Shown here: positions 1-13,140 of the stretch, piece by piece | How the letters are laid out: each line of letters opens with the position of its first letter | How positions within the stretch are numbered: the stretch's first letter is position 1 | From: Rhea pennata | Lineage: Eukaryota; Chordata; Aves; Rheiformes; Rheidae | Length of the DNA: 64,000 nucleotides | Direction of reading: 5' to 3' | NCBI RefSeq assembly: GCF_028389875.1 | Contig: NC_084672.1 | Span: forward strand, 8,854,458-8,918,457 | Position numbers and translations under genes: made by a program | Notes under the pieces: model-generated | Told to the model about the DNA's origin: nothing | The model's database searches: none | The model's input: the letters and a program-made list of their open reading frames with translations, nothing else

Positions 1-3000
1 GGCAACTGAGTCCAAATTTCTTTCCTTCTCATAGATGCGCGAGCATTTTTTTTCAAGTGTCTGTGTCTGTTTCCCAAGCTTCATGACAAACTGACGAGCA
101 AAGTCTCCCCAGGCTGTCAGTCCACACTCCTTAATTTTTTATCAGCACAAAATTTGCTGTAACATGGGAAAAAAAAAACGTTTTCTTGAAAGCAAAATAA
201 TACTCAGTCAAATCAGCATCTTAGCTCCCAATCTATTTGGTTTTGGTATCTTTGTGGATGTTCAAAGGAAAACAATGTGATTTTTAATTTCACAGTGTTT
301 TGAAGGCATGAAAGAAACCATCTTAGTGCTAGAGCCAGACGGAGGCACGAAAGCTGAAAATACGATGTGCGCCTTACTGCTTTAAAAGGCAGAAAGTTCT
401 GTTGTAATTAAAGCTGATGCAATCATTTTAACAGATACAAGGTGGAACCATTACTTGTTTAGCTTCCCAATTGCCTGTTTTCTACCTATTGAGTTTTACT
501 TTGGACCAGGTGCAAAATGCTGAAACGCCAAGGTAGTGTTTTGCATTTCAAAGTTAATGGATGAATGCTATTCTGATTCATCAGTTACCTGTCAATGCAT
601 TGGGGTTCCAGGTTTCCCAGGTAAATCAGCACATTTAATGAAAGTTGGTACTTTGTTACATTCATCTTCTGCTGGCACATTCAGGGAGCAGGGTAAATAG
701 AAACAAAAGGACCGGCTGAAGTCTGACAACTCCAGCTTGAATGGGAAGAAAAATGGAGCTGAAGCTTGGTGTAACAGTTAATGTTAAAAACAGTCATTTT
801 CCATCAGTCCCCCAGTCATCTTCTCAAAGATTTTCTTAATCCTTTAATGATTCAGCCCAGCTTGGGAAAGTAATTGCAACAGCCCAATGGAGTATGGGAT
901 GAAAGACAAGTACACAGCTGAAAACACAAAAGAGAGTCTACAGGCAACGTATGTATAAGGTAAAATGAATACACAAGGCATGGAAGGAAGCATGCACAAT
1001 ACCGCAGTGGATACCAGTCAAAGCAGGAACAGGCTCAGATGCTCACACACCTATTACACACCAGCCAGAGACAGAGGGTTCACAGCAGAGAGCCAGGTGT
1101 CAGGCACACACCAGCTGTAAAGCAGTAGCTCACAGTGAAGGGATAGCCAGAAGGTCCCAGGACCAGCCTCGTGCACAAGGCATGCTGGATTGCATGCTCA
1201 TTGCTCACTTCCCAGCACAAGGTCCCATCTGAGCAGGATCGCCCTTCCCCAACCCCCACCTGGGTGGGCAGGGGGAAATGGGGAGGATGGTGGCGCACAT
1301 CAAGACAGGCTGAAGTGTTAGGTGGGAGGGAGAAAGGGGAAGCAAGGCATGAAAGCCAGATGATGAAAAGCCAGATGATGAAAGCCACATTAGATGCCCC
1401 AGCCCAAAGCCTACTGTGCCTACCAAGCCACAGCATGCTGCTGGTGCCACCTCTGACTGCCTGGGTCTCGCCGTTGACAACACCAGGAACAAAAATGATC
1501 AATTCCTCAGGGCCAGAGCTTTACATCTACTGGTTTGTACTTCCACTCACCTTGAAAACAGGGCAGCTTTGCTGTTTAACAGAGGAAGGCAGCCTGCCTT
1601 CACCTGCAGACTGGGCTATAGCTAATTTGTAAGGAAGGAGATGGTGAAACTAAGCATTTATGGTAACTCTGTCCTCTGATCTGCTGCCCACACACTCCAC
1701 TGAGTTGGAAGAAGTTGGAAACAGTTGATAGGAAGGTGGCTGGCAAACACAGCACATCACAGATCTGAGCTGTTACTCCATCCTTCTCAGTCAAGACACA
1801 CACCAGTCCTGGGCTGGGTGGAGAGAGACTGTAGTCACTGTAGAGTGAGTCTACCAGAGGATACCTCCAGGCTGACCTTTCCACAAGTCCCTGAAAAGAG
1901 CTTAGAGAAGGCAAAGGGAGGTGAACCCATCAAAGACCTGCAGGATGCCAGGACAGCAACAGGAAAGCAGAAATGCTGGTGTGCACATTGCCTCATAGGG
2001 CTCCCTGCAAGGATGCTCCCAGCAGGACTCCTCACATCTTGGAAGCTACCAGAAGGCAAATATTCCTGTGCTCAGCCCTGCTCTGTTCCCCTTAGGCCCC
2101 CCAAAAGGGCTCCTATCCTCCATGTAACTGCCTTTTTCTGCCCCTGCTCAGGTTTCTTGCCCATATCCATCGTTTAGCCAAACTGCTCAGGTGCTTTGCT
2201 CTCCCATCTCCAGTCCCCAGCTCCTCCAGCTTTAGCAACTTACCCTCAAACTCGTTCACACTCAGGTCCTCCTCCCCCAAAAAAGGGATGCTCAGCAATG
2301 CTGCTGTTCCATTCCCAGGGGAAACACCAGCTCATGGCTCTGCCTCTCAGAGCCTGCCAGCCAGGGCCAGCTTTAGTCACGCACCCTACGTCATTGGTTA
2401 CAGAGCTCCTGTGTGGTCCAGTCCTGTTCCTCCCTGGGGGCTGCAATGCCCCTGGCATGTTTTTTCCTCCTCCACAGGAGTCCTGCCGGCATTACTCCCC
2501 ACTACCCTCCACCTCCACAAGCTCTTCACCTGCTCCCAACTCCCCAGTCAGAACACACTGCTTGGTCCAAATCAAGTGGTGCAATTAGTCCCCTCACCTG
2601 GTCCCAGTGTTTGGCTGTCAGGGGAGGGGATGTCAACAGCAACACCATGCACAAGCTGGTGGCTGCCCCTTTGGGCTGTGGTCTTGCTCTGCACTGTGCC
2701 TGTGTGCCTCCTCCTCTGCTTGCAACCTTCCTCCTACAAGGAACCAGTGACTAATGTTAATCGCGCACGCTCCTCTCTGGCATGCATCATCTCAGCACGT
2801 GTGGGTGTGCGAGGGTGAGAGAGAGCGCATGCGGAGGAGGGGGAGAGAGCACATTTGCAACTGTTAGATGGTCTGCAAGAGCTGGCGTGTGATAGTGGGA
2901 GAGCAAGAGCACCCAAGGGAGAGAGAGCCAGGGGACATGTGGGCCAGGAGGCTGCAAGGGCTGTGAGGCTTCCTGGTACCCTGTAGTTGGAGCAGGGGGT

Positions 3001-3204
3001 GCAAAAGGGATGTCCAGGCAGCAGGAAGAGGTGACACTTTCTATCTGGACATTGCTCCTTGGATCTTGCTTATGTAGGAGAAAGTGGGGTCACAAATGGG
3101 AAGGAGCTGGAAATGTTGGGCACTCTGGGAAAGTCATAACTCCTGGGCTCCTTTATTGGCCTCCCTCAAGAATAGGAGACTGGGAGACCAGACAGAAAAG
3201 TTGA

Positions 3205-3300
3205 GACCTTTAGGACAAGTTATAGCCTAGCTCTGTCTACGTCTCAGTTTCCCCATTAGTAAATGAATGATGCTTATTATTGTCATAGCCATTATTTCTA
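3205..3300 (+). mobile_element. CORE-SINE/MIR relic
   Basis: The stretch contains GTCTCAGTTTCCCCATTAG followed by TAAATGAATGATGCTTATTATTG. This resembles the MIR core 'cctcagtttcctcatctgtaaaatggggataat' in order and spacing, preceded by a degraded 'gacaagtta'. No target-site duplication was seen. Confidence 0.5.
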
Positions 3301-4334
3301 TTAGGTGTCCTGGAGCTGCTGTTCTCTCATTGGTATGGTAGAGCTCCAGAGTCAGAGTCCTAGGAGAAGGAGCTGCTCTGGCACAGTACCACAGGGGACC
3401 CTCTTCCTTGTGCTGGCAGTCCGGCCAGCCTCCTCCTCATCTCTTTTCTTCTGTGGGCACCAGTTAGTGGCTCCTTGGGTATGCAGGATGCCTCAGGACA
3501 CAGGAGGCAGCCCCAGGGAGCCAGGTCCATGTAAACTCTTGTCCCCTCTGGGTAAAGTGTATTGAATTAAGGTCTTTTCTCACACACTGCGGTGTGGCCA
3601 GCCTTGTGTGTCTACATGTGATTTATCCAAACCTTCATGGAGGTCTTGGATACTGCTCCCAAAGGCTGTGGGACCGTTGTTCTGCAGGACTACACAACCG
3701 GTTCCTGTGGCCAGGATGCTCCGGTGGTCTTAGGCTTTGGCTACAGGATAGGCACCAGCATTCAGGCCATCAGATCTGGTCAAATCCCACCTCCAGAGCC
3801 TGCACCAAGGTCCTCACAGCCCCGTTGTCCCCTCAGACCCCCCGCACACACACACACTTCAAGCAGCCATGAAGTGGTGCTGGGCCTAGAGTCATATCTG
3901 CCCAGTTCCAATCCCCCTGCCAAATGCCTGGGCGCCCGTGTATCATGGGACAGCCTGGTCCCTTCTTCTCACCCTATGCACCTCTCCTAGCCAAGCACTG
4001 GGAGCCAAAGCGAGACTGGGAGCCTGCAGCAAGCTCCAAGAAGGCAGCCTCGGTGGGGATGCTGCAGGTGGGAGGCAAAGCAGTGCTTTAAACAAGACAG
4101 TTAAACATGGCTCTGTTTTCCAAGCACACCAGTGTGTTTTGTCACAAGCCCACTTAAGAGCGGAGGACGGTACGAGCTGTTGGCCGCTGCCAGCATCCCA
4201 GCGGGTTCAGGCGCCCCGTACTGCTGACCGCAGTCCTGCAAGCCTCGTGTAATGGCCTCAGGAGCAGCAAAGAGTCAGCAGCAGCCTGCTAATGCAAGCT
4301 GAGCAGACAGAGCCACTGGCGGGCCCCTCGCCCC

Positions 4335-4360
4335 CCTCCTCCTCCTCCTCCTCCTCCTCC
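4335..4360. repeat. CCT trinucleotide repeat
   Basis: About eight perfect CCT units lie in intergenic sequence. Confidence 0.95.
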
Positions 4361-6179
4361 TTCCTTTGCCAGAGCCCACTGCAGACAGCAAGCCCTAGGA
4401 GCTGCATTTGCCTGCTTTCTCATCACAAGGCCCCAGGGAGGGCTGGGAGGGGACACAGAACCAGGCTAGCACCCGAGGAAGCCTCTCTTCCCACCTCATA
4501 GTACACAGGGGTTTCCTTCAGCTTCATCCTCAGGGCCAGCCTCTGCTTTCTGCAGCTCACACTCCCTTGCCCACATCCTGCCAGGTCCAGGCAAGGCTGA
4601 GGGACATGGAGACCGGGTGCATATATAACAGGAAAAGCTGTCACTACAAGTTTGGGTAGCAATATAATGCAGGAAGTACCAATGGAAACCGTATCTCATA
4701 CCTGCCATTCTGCACACTAGTGCAAGCCATTGGTGTGAGCCGTTGACCCTCTTGCATCCTTCCTCCTGTAAACCAGGCATGTGACACACCACAAGACCTC
4801 CTGAACAGACCCTATACAGGACTGGAAACTGCCATGGCTTCCAGGCCAGATATTTTGGTACTTTTCAAGACTAGATGGGATGCTAGAAGCAGGTAGTTAA
4901 TGAACAGGTAACGCTCGCTATAGAAGAGGAACCATTTTGTAGGGCAGCTTGTTTGACAAGGAATGAAGTGGCAGCTGTTTACAGCTGATGGCAGACTGGC
5001 CTGGGTCCAAGGGAGCTGGTTTATTAGGCAGAAGGCAGACGCAATGGCCAAAGCCTTGATTCTCCCATTTACCAGTTACCTTCAGAGGGGACAAGAATGG
5101 ATCCAGAGCACAGAGAGCAAGCTGGAGATCCCTTGCCCAGATCCTGACAAGATCTCACTAAAGAATGTGCTACAGGATAATGAGGAGAGCTTTACAGCAT
5201 AGCAGAGATCCTGGAAGAGTTTAAGCTGCTGTTTGTAACATTTCAACGAGCAGCAGTCAGGCACATGTTAATGCAGCAGACCAAGCATCTTAGAAGCTTT
5301 CTTAAGACCTCAAGAATCCCTTCCAAAGCCCTGAGACCTTAGGGCCCATCATTTTCTTTAACAGGTAGGTTTCATTACATAGCAGTGAGGTAATTTGTCA
5401 TACAAACTTTTTCCATTGGCAGCAGGATGCACTCCAACCACCGCGTTTCACAAAGGGGGCTGAGCAGCTTTTAGGCCTGTTGTATCCAGAAGCACAATCC
5501 TTACAGGCACCTCCAACCATAAAACCCACTTCACTGAATGGGAAGCAACAAACACTCAGTCCACAACAGCATGAAAACAACCACAAAGGATAAACAAGTT
5601 CACCTCAGCCCAGGTAGCGAGGCTAGAGAGCGGTGCCAGTGTGGACCTCCCCTGGCTTCCTCCAGCATGTCTGCTCATGCACCCAGACTCACCAAGACCT
5701 GCCTTTCCCAGAACAGCCCCATCCTAGCTGCCTCACGCTTCCACCCATTGCATTAAGGACATAATTCCCTTCATCTCTCATCAGGAAGGATCAAGGCTTT
5801 TGGCAGATGCAACGCACACAAAGTATTCTGCCTGCTCCTACACGAACTTTTCCATTGCATGAGAAGCTATATACACCAGGCAGTGGTTTAGGCATCGAAA
5901 TCAGGGTACACACAGGCTGGAAAATACTGCCTGCCAGTTCAGCAGTGCTACAGAAGAGCTCCTCGGAGGGGGTTGTTGCAAGCAAAGAGCTGGCCAAATC
6001 CTGCCTATCAGATGAGATCTACCAATATCCCTGTTCACAGTGGTCTTACTGCAGGGTTTTTTGTCAGCTGATGCTATAAGGCTGAAATGAAGACAAACGA
6101 GAGCAGAGGGGAAAAAAAAGAAATCCGTCATCGAAACACATTTGAACTCAAGATAAGAAGCAGCTCAGCTGCAAGTTTT

Positions 6180-7350
6180 TTGTTTTCTGGTTTTTTTTCT
6201 CCCCAAACTTTGGGAACTCAAATGTGGGTGTGAATATCACTTTAAAGATTTATAAAATGACACACGGCCTCACCTGTCAGCATGCCAAAATCTGAATGTC
6301 GGTTTTAATTACACTGAATATTTTACTTTCTTATGCAGAGGCATAATCAATTATCTTATTTAAAGGCATTACGATAATGTGTGTGTAAAATGGAGCCATT
6401 CCCTGTATTGCATTAGATTCTCTAATTATAGGAGAATGTTTGGAGCTAAAATGTCAGCCTGTCATCTGGCGGGTGGGTAATTCATGATCTGCATTCGCCG
6501 GCGCGGATGGAACTGACAAAAATTGCATTTGTTCCCTTCCGCGGCTTTGGCCTCAAATTTGCTTGGTCTGGAGGTGACAAACCCCTCGCCGTCCTCTTCC
6601 CCCGCGCGCAGCCAGTCCCAGCCTGTCCCGTCCGTGGCGGATGGTGCTGCCGAGGGTTGAGTTTGACAAAGTGCTTTCTGTTTGTGGGTGTTTATTCGTT
6701 AAACCTCGGCGTGCCCAGAGATCAAGCGTGGGAATACGTATGAAGCTGTTGGACAGCGCAGGGCTGTTACAGTTTGGCCGCGGGCACGGCGAGCGGCTGC
6801 CTTGCCGTCCTGCCTCGTGGCAGGAGGCTGAGGCAGGCGGAGCGAGCAGAGCGAGAGGTGACACACACGTGACTAGAAAATCATCAGGGACTTTTAAAAA
6901 CACCCTCATCCCCGTTACTAATAATGAAACCCCTCCAACTCCTTGTTATTGAAGCAGAGGGATTAGATAAAAATAGTGCTTGTTTCATGTTAGCTTAGTT
7001 CTTTGCTCTGAGCGTTGAACAAGTGAAGCCAGCCTAGATGATTCTACGGCCTGTTTCTTTCTAGTTGCGTTTTGCAGGACGGTTCGTGATCTCAGCGACG
7101 CGGTGGACGCGTCGCGCTGCCTGCGCCTGCCAGCCAGGCCCACACGCGCAGCCCCGCGGCTCCTCCTGGCCAGCCTCCAGCTGAGCCAGGGACCGGTGCG
7201 CAGCGCCGTGGGCTGGGCACGGTTTCGAGCAGTGCTAATTCACATTAGGAAGAGCCAAAATCTGGAACTGCTGTGACAGCATCGATCTGGGGATCGTGCT
7301 GCCCGCAGAGCGAGGCGCGGTGAAAGCGTCACCCTGGACGCGAGACCTCA
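6180..7350. promoter_or_regulatory. candidate conserved non-coding element, AT-rich core with a CpG-rich flank
   Basis: The left half (6240-6500) is AT-rich with TTAATTACA, ATAATCAATTATC and CTAATTATAGG. The right half (6490-7350) holds many CpGs, for example TTCGCCGGCGCGGATGG and GACGCGGTGGACGCGTCGCG. It has no repeat signature. The pattern resembles developmental enhancers, or a distal 5' exon region of NTRK3. No conservation data are available. Confidence 0.35.
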
Positions 7351-8892
7351 CCGACAGCGGCCGCAAAGAGGACGGTCCTAATAAGGCATAGCTGGTGTTT
7401 TAGCGAGAGATCGAGAGAAATCACATCGGGGAGCAGCGTTGGTTTGTCCAGCTCTGGGCAAGGCCGTTCCCCCAGCGGTATCTACCAAGTCACAGCTCTG
7501 CAAAGGGGCACTGTAGGACCTGATGCGCCCCAAAACCTGCCACAGCACGTGGGGATGTCGATTGTGGACAGTGCACACAACCAGCATCTCTCGGCCTCCC
7601 CTTTTGAACGCGTCGCGGCTTTCACCTTCCTGATTTTCTGGTGTGAGCTGGATCTGCTCTTTGCATCATGAAAACACGCATCCTCCCTGGTCTGTAGAGC
7701 AATCTCCACCCTGAAGGATCCCACTGTGCTGCACGCAGCGCTTCCACTCCCTTGCTGAAACACTGCTGAAACATGCCCAGTGCTTGCACGGCTGCAGGCT
7801 CCAACTTTGGCTGCGCTATCGGGACAGGGCCGGATGCTGAATGCGGCCTCCTTCAGCCCCATGTGTGGTTTCCCAGCCCTACTCAAGGAACCACCCCTTG
7901 CCTGGCCCCTGCCAGGCAGATGGACCTAGCCTCCCCCACGCAGCAGAGGAGGACACAGGGTCACCCCTGAGCATTTTGCATTGCCACCTGCCTCTCAAAC
8001 CCTCCGGTTCCCAGCACTGCTTCCCTACCCTGTGCTCGCTGCGGCACTAGGGTAGCCTAATGGAGGCATCCCAAAGCTGCCAAGGATCCACACGATGCCA
8101 TTAAGAGGCTTATTAAAAAGTGATGCTCCAATTTAACACGTATTAGTGAGCACGATGCCCTTTAGCTGCGCAGGGGAACCTGCAAATGGAGGCCCCAGCT
8201 CCCAGCAGAACTCTAAGTGGACGAGTTTAACTTTATGGCACCAATTAGAGAAATACTAAAGAAGCACCAGCGCTGCGAATTTATTAACACTCATCCGATC
8301 CCCAGACCGCTGCTTGCCAATGCTCAAAGTACGCACAAGTAGGTGCTTTGTGGGCCAGACTCGGGGCCTGGCAGGGGCCCAGTGTTTCAAGCAGCGGTGA
8401 GGATGCCCCGTGTGCCTTCGCTCCGTCTGTCTGCATGCCCTTCAGGGCTTTGACGCAAGCTTCCAGCCTACGCTCAGCCGGGGGGGATCAGAGGTAGCTG
8501 AAGGTGGTGTACCGACAGAGCCTGTCCCCATGGATTTCCCCAGATCCCCTTTGCTATTCCTCCCTTCCCTGTGAGATCTGAAGTCTGGGATGTAGCTGTG
8601 AGAGGGCAGGGATGCCCCTTCCCTGAGCAGCACGGTTTTAGGAAAAGGAGGATTTCTGCAGGGAGGAGATGCCCCTGATGTAGCTGAGACCAAAGCAAGT
8701 CACCGTCTGCCAGGACCTGTCTCACCGAAGCGAGACCCCTCTGCGAGGAAAGTGCTGTTCTCAGCAACGTCTCACTTCCAAAAGAGCGTTTTGAAAAACA
8801 GAGAAATCCCAACCTCAAAAAGAGCACAAAGGGTGACGAATATCTCTTAGAAGGTTGCCCTTGTCTGCCAACCCGGGCTACTACTCACAGTA

Positions 8893-9010
8893 TAAGGAGG
8901 GAAACTGAGGCATAGAGCGGCTGAAGGAGTCAACCAAGGTCACGGGGGAAACTCAGTGGAAATTACCAAAGCGCCCAATGGCTGCCTGAGTCCTCGGGCC
9001 AACCCCGCAG
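8893..9010 (-). mobile_element. CORE-SINE/MIR relic, reverse orientation
   Basis: The plus strand reads GGAAACTGAGGCATAGAGCG, then ACCAAGGTCACGGGG, the reverse-complement layout of MIR-type SINEs (gaaactgaggcacagagag...ccaaggtcacacagc). The far end is diverged and the boundary is approximate. Confidence 0.5.
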
Positions 9011-10044
9011 TCCTCTGGTAGGGGACAACACTGCTAGGGCTCCACGAACTGAACACCCTGCATGTGCTCTGACCTCACCGACCAGAAAGGTATTAAGGCA
9101 AAACAGGGGAAACTCTCCCCTGGTCACACCTCTTCATTTGATTTGGATGACCATGCCGAGGTGTATTCCTCAGGCAAAGGGTTTTCCAGACAGTCTTTGC
9201 TCTGCCCACGTGTCCCCATGCCTCCGTGGTTCATGCACACCATGGTCTGACCCTTGTGAAGTGCAGAGGCTCTGGACAAAACCCCTCCAGGCCATGGGTT
9301 GGTAGAAATGCAGCAGGCAGCAATGGAGCCTACATTTCACCAAGCTGCGACTGTGCCTATCTGCAATGACCCTCTTGCCCAGCACTTACAACAGACCCTA
9401 CAATAACAAGGTGGGCAGCACAGCCTACCTAAATTCACAGCAATAAAACTTCGTGGGTGCAGCCAGAGATGATTTCTGGGAGGGAAATCTGTAGTTTTAC
9501 ATTTCTACCTGCAGACTGGAGATCCAGCTACACCTCTTACACATTGGTCAGAGCTAAGCACCAGCTAGGTCTAGGAAATGGCCAGAAGTGAAGGTCAGAG
9601 AGGGGCAAGGGGCTATGTACTGGTCTGGGGAGCTAAGGAAAACTCCTGCCCCTCTTGGAGCTTCAGAGCAGCAAGCCAGAGTATGGGCACTAAAAAGCCA
9701 GTCACTAAAACTCTCCACATCCTCCTGGGGCTGGATCAGCTGTGTGCTTGCAGTCTGAATCCCTTGGCCAAATGACCAAAGCAACCCCTAGAACCACTGG
9801 TCTTTGAGTAGCCAAATCTGAGACCCACTGCCCGAGTCCCCCAGGGCGCATTTGTCCATGCTCCCCTTGGCTGGTGCTTTCTGTTTCCCTGGAGCAGGTC
9901 CCACTGCCTGGCATGGCATGGGGACCGTGAAGTCTCCATGGGAGAGGCAGGCGCCCTGGGGCAGCGAGCTCCTGGCCTGCCTGGCCAAGGTGCGCTGCTG
10001 CTGAGAGAGGCAGGGACAGCAGCTGTCTTCATGCACAATCTGGT

Positions 10045-10260
10045 GTTGTTTAAAAAGCATGTTTATTCCAGGAGGTTTATAGGCTGCCTTTGCCTAATAA
10101 AGTAATTTTTTAGCATCTCACATCACCCTAATTACTTGTCATAATAATGTGAGACAGCTCCTGTGCGCTGTGCTCCCCAGCTTGTCTCAGGGCAGGTACA
10201 GCCAGCAGATGAGAGGCAGTTAAATATTGCAGCTCATTTGCTCGTGCGCCGGGTTCCCAC
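10045..10260. promoter_or_regulatory. candidate conserved non-coding element
   Basis: This unique stretch carries TTTATAGGCTGC, TGCCTAATAAAGTAATTTTT, CCCTAATTACTTGTCATAAT and GGCAGTTAAATATTGCAGC, with no repeat character. It looks like an enhancer-type element by composition only. Confidence 0.25.
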
Positions 10261-10269
10261 GGACACAGC

Positions 10270-10290
10270 CACACACGCACACACACACAT
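10270..10290. repeat. CA-rich microsatellite
   Basis: AC units are interrupted once by GC. Confidence 0.85.
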
Positions 10291-11274
10291 CACCTGCCTT
10301 CACCACTGGATCACACATCACTGCCACAGCCATAAACACCTCACACAAGCCCCTGCAGCCCCCTGCTTCCTGTGAGGGGACTTCACACCATCTGATGCCC
10401 AGAAATCCCAAGGGCTCTGTGGCCACAAGCATGCACCTTCACCCTGCCTGCTAGCACCCCATGGACACCCTCCGCTTCGCAAAACCCCGCAAGCACCTGT
10501 GCATCCCCCCAGAGATGTTCCTCAGCCTTCCTGCTTCGTCCAGCCCCAAGCCTTGCAGTGGCACGTCCCTGCAGGGCTGTGCCCGTGCACCCCTGGCACC
10601 GGGCAGTCCTGGGCCTGCGTCCCCTTCGGGGGACGAGACCAGCTCACTGTCACAGTGTGGGAGGTGGTAAAGGGAGTTGGAGAGTTTGAAGCAGAGTGGT
10701 GCAAGCCTGCTTGGAGGACTGACACTTGGCATCATCCAAATCCCACCCCCTCTGAGCCCCAACACTTGCAGTGATTTTCCCCATGCACCTGTAATTTCCC
10801 CATTCCCTCACCCAGCTCTGTAAAGTGGCTTTCCCAGCACCTCATACAAGTCCCTTGATGTGCTGTAGCACCTTTCACAGGACCTCCTGGCTGCCTTCAG
10901 CTTCTCTGATGGCTGGGGTGGAAGCAGGAGGGGAGATGAAATGTGCATCCTCGGCATGCGACGCCTGAAATCACCCTGCCACTATAACCTGCTCCTCAAC
11001 CCCAAAAGCTCTGCCAAATTTCATCTTCCAGCCTCTAGAGGCCTCCAAAAGGCAATGGGGCACCATAGTCACATGGGGCTGATGGTTCCAGGACGGAAGG
11101 GCTTCCCTGGCTCCAAGCATCTTGGGCAAGCACACAGCACAAACTCCTGCAGAGAAGAGCCGGGCTCCCCACACCTCCCTGCAGGCCAGCTTTTGGTCCC
11201 AGCAGCCTGATGTGGTGGTCCCTGCTGAGCAATGATCCTAGTGGTAGCAGCTGAAATTTGTGGCAACCCCAGCT

Positions 11275-11287
11275 TTGCCACGGCAAC
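11275..11287. promoter_or_regulatory. RFX-like inverted repeat
   Basis: The bases TTGCC-AC-GGCAA, followed by C, form a palindromic X-box-like site in a non-coding region. It is a motif match only. Confidence 0.3.
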
Positions 11288-12084
11288 CCGGATGAATTGC
11301 TCTGGGTGTGCATCTGTCGGACCGCGGCTGCTGGCAGACGGGAATTTGCTGCGCAGGGCTGGAGTGAGCGGCTGCCGTGGGTGTTTCTATAGGAACTGCA
11401 ATCCAGCAGCGCTCGCGAGGGGCACCTGGAGCTACCTCCAGAGCTCATCTCCAGCACAAAATGAGAGGCAGCAAAGAGGATTGCATTCAAGGGGCACGGG
11501 GACGCTCTGGCAGAAGGCACGATCCAGCCAGCAGGCTTGCAGGAAAGCTCCCGCAGTGGTGGACACGGTCTGACACCCTCCCTGAAAGGCTCCCAAAGGC
11601 TTGTCCCCCCGGCAGCTCCCACACGGCTGCCCATGCCGGCAAGCCCTGCACAGCAGCTCCCCAGCGGGGCCGAGCCCCCAGGCCCCACCAAACGGCTGCT
11701 AGAATTCAAAATGGATTTTCTTGCAGCAATTTTCTCCCCGTCCCACTGCCTGCTCGTTACCCGGCGTGCCCCCGCCAGCACGTGCTGTCATTTCCTCACT
11801 GCACATAACAGCTAACAGCTCTTTCTCCCTCCTCGTCCAGACAAGCAGACAAATAAACAAACGAACCAACAAACTGGGGCCTTCAAAACAAGGGGAAAAT
11901 TAGTAGCAGGTGAAAGCAGATTTTAATGAGACCAAACTGCTGCTAATGTAGCCCAGAAACAGCATTTAATTCCCCTCCCTCATGCTGTTCTGTGGTTGGA
12001 GTTGGCAAAAAGCAAAATAGCACAGGGAACACTTGCACACTGCCTGAGCAAGGTACCTGCCTGGGGAGAGTGTCCCACGCACCC

Positions 12085-12196
12085 GTGTGTCCCCGTCCTC
12101 ACACCCATTGGCCACACGTCCTCCCGGCTCGAGCCCAACCTGTGCTCCCGTCCTCATGCCCATCAGCTGTGAGTCCTCCCAGCTCTCACTGGACCT
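12085..12196. repeat. diverged two-copy tandem duplication, unit about 56 bases
   Basis: Copy one (12085-12140) and copy two (12142-12196) share the ordered blocks TCCCCGTCCTCA / CTCCCGTCCTCA, CACCCAT / GCCCATC, GTCCTCCCGGCTC / GTCCTCCCAGCTC and a final ACCT. The duplication is old. Confidence 0.6.
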
Positions 12197-12429
12197 TCAC
12201 TCTGGGAAAAAAAATAAAAAATAAAAAAAATCATTTTCACATGAAATACCTTGTTTTACTCTCAGGTTGTTTAACCTGCTTTTTTTTAAGCTTTTAAAAC
12301 ACATGGAAGATCAACTTCAAACCAAAAATCCTCAACATTTGGGAAAAGAAAAGTCCATAGTTTGGGTTCCAAACCAGATAACAAAGTGTCCAGACATGGC
12401 ACACGTTTGCCAGGAAACACTGCATCTCC

Positions 12430-13140
12430 GAGCCAAAGTTAACTGCTGTATTTGACTTTAATCCATTAGCAGCTTTTTATTCCCCCGACACTATTTTTAC
12501 TAAATTCCGTTACACCAAAAAAACTCCCCCTTCCCATTCTCCAGCTCTCTTCACTTATTAGGAGGAGCATCACAGGTATATTTATGGCTCAACTGAGCTC
12601 GCTAAATTCTTTCTTCCAGGAAAATAGTTAATCAAACTATCCATTCTGGCTCTTCCTTTAATCTCTACTGCCCATCTGTTGCCGGGCGGCCGCAGGGCCG
12701 GGAACGTGTGCCGGACGTTGCTGGCATCAGCTCGCTGGGCGTCTCCAGATCGTGCGGCCCCTGTCAATAACCCCTTCTGAACCACCAGCATGCCTCGAGG
12801 AAGGGAAAAAGCCAGCGTGAAATGGTCATGGGGCGCGTTAAACACGCCTGCAAGCGGCCCCGACAGCCCCGCCGCCTGGCTAAAAGCTCCTCCGCTCTGA
12901 TTTCTCTTGATATATACGAGGAAAACATCTGAGATCATTGTGTTTTTTATTGTCCGATTTGGCAACCTCTTCGTACTTGCTTGGATTGAGATATAAATTG
13001 AATTTGGTTTTCTCCCGCTGACTCAGTTATTTGTTATAGGAATAAGTATGTGGTAATGGATTAGACAGGGGAAGGAGATTTCTCTTTCAGGCGTGTGCGA
13101 GGTGGGATTTGTTGTGCTCTATCTCATGTTTTACTGGGGC
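12430..13140. promoter_or_regulatory. strong candidate conserved non-coding element
   Basis: This is a long unique stretch that switches between AT-rich homeodomain-like motifs (TTAATCCATTAGCAGC, AATAGTTAATCAAAC, GGTAATGGATTAGAC) and a CpG-bearing core (GCCGGGCGGCCGCAGGG, GGGGCGCGTTAAACACGCC). It has no repeats and no coding frame. The texture is typical of deeply conserved enhancers flanking developmental genes such as NTRK3. This is inference from sequence character. Confidence 0.4.

Larger units (their letters stand above)
1..6179. other. intergenic, upstream flank of NTRK3 by synteny (segment 1)
   Basis: No exon is recognised. The stretch 180-800 is AT-rich and unique, with many homeodomain-type cores. 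A two-copy 16-base tandem repeat lies at about 1364-1392, a CORE-SINE relic near 3205, a (CCT)n run at 4335, and a GA/CpG-bearing purine-rich stretch at about 2810-2930. The open frames here look like chance. Confidence 0.7.
7351..12429. other. intergenic segment 2
   Basis: No exon is recognised. It includes a unique AT-rich patch at about 8085-8300, a SINE relic at about 8893, a TAATTA-bearing patch at about 10045-10260, a CA-rich run at 10270-10290, an RFX-like palindrome at 11275, a GC-rich block at 11300-11780 giving spurious long open frames, and a diverged two-copy tandem repeat at 12085-12196. Confidence 0.65.

Noticed and set aside
11035-11781. 248-codon minus-strand open frame
   Set aside because: It is GC-driven, with no recognisable family and low-complexity Ser/Gly/Ala stretches.
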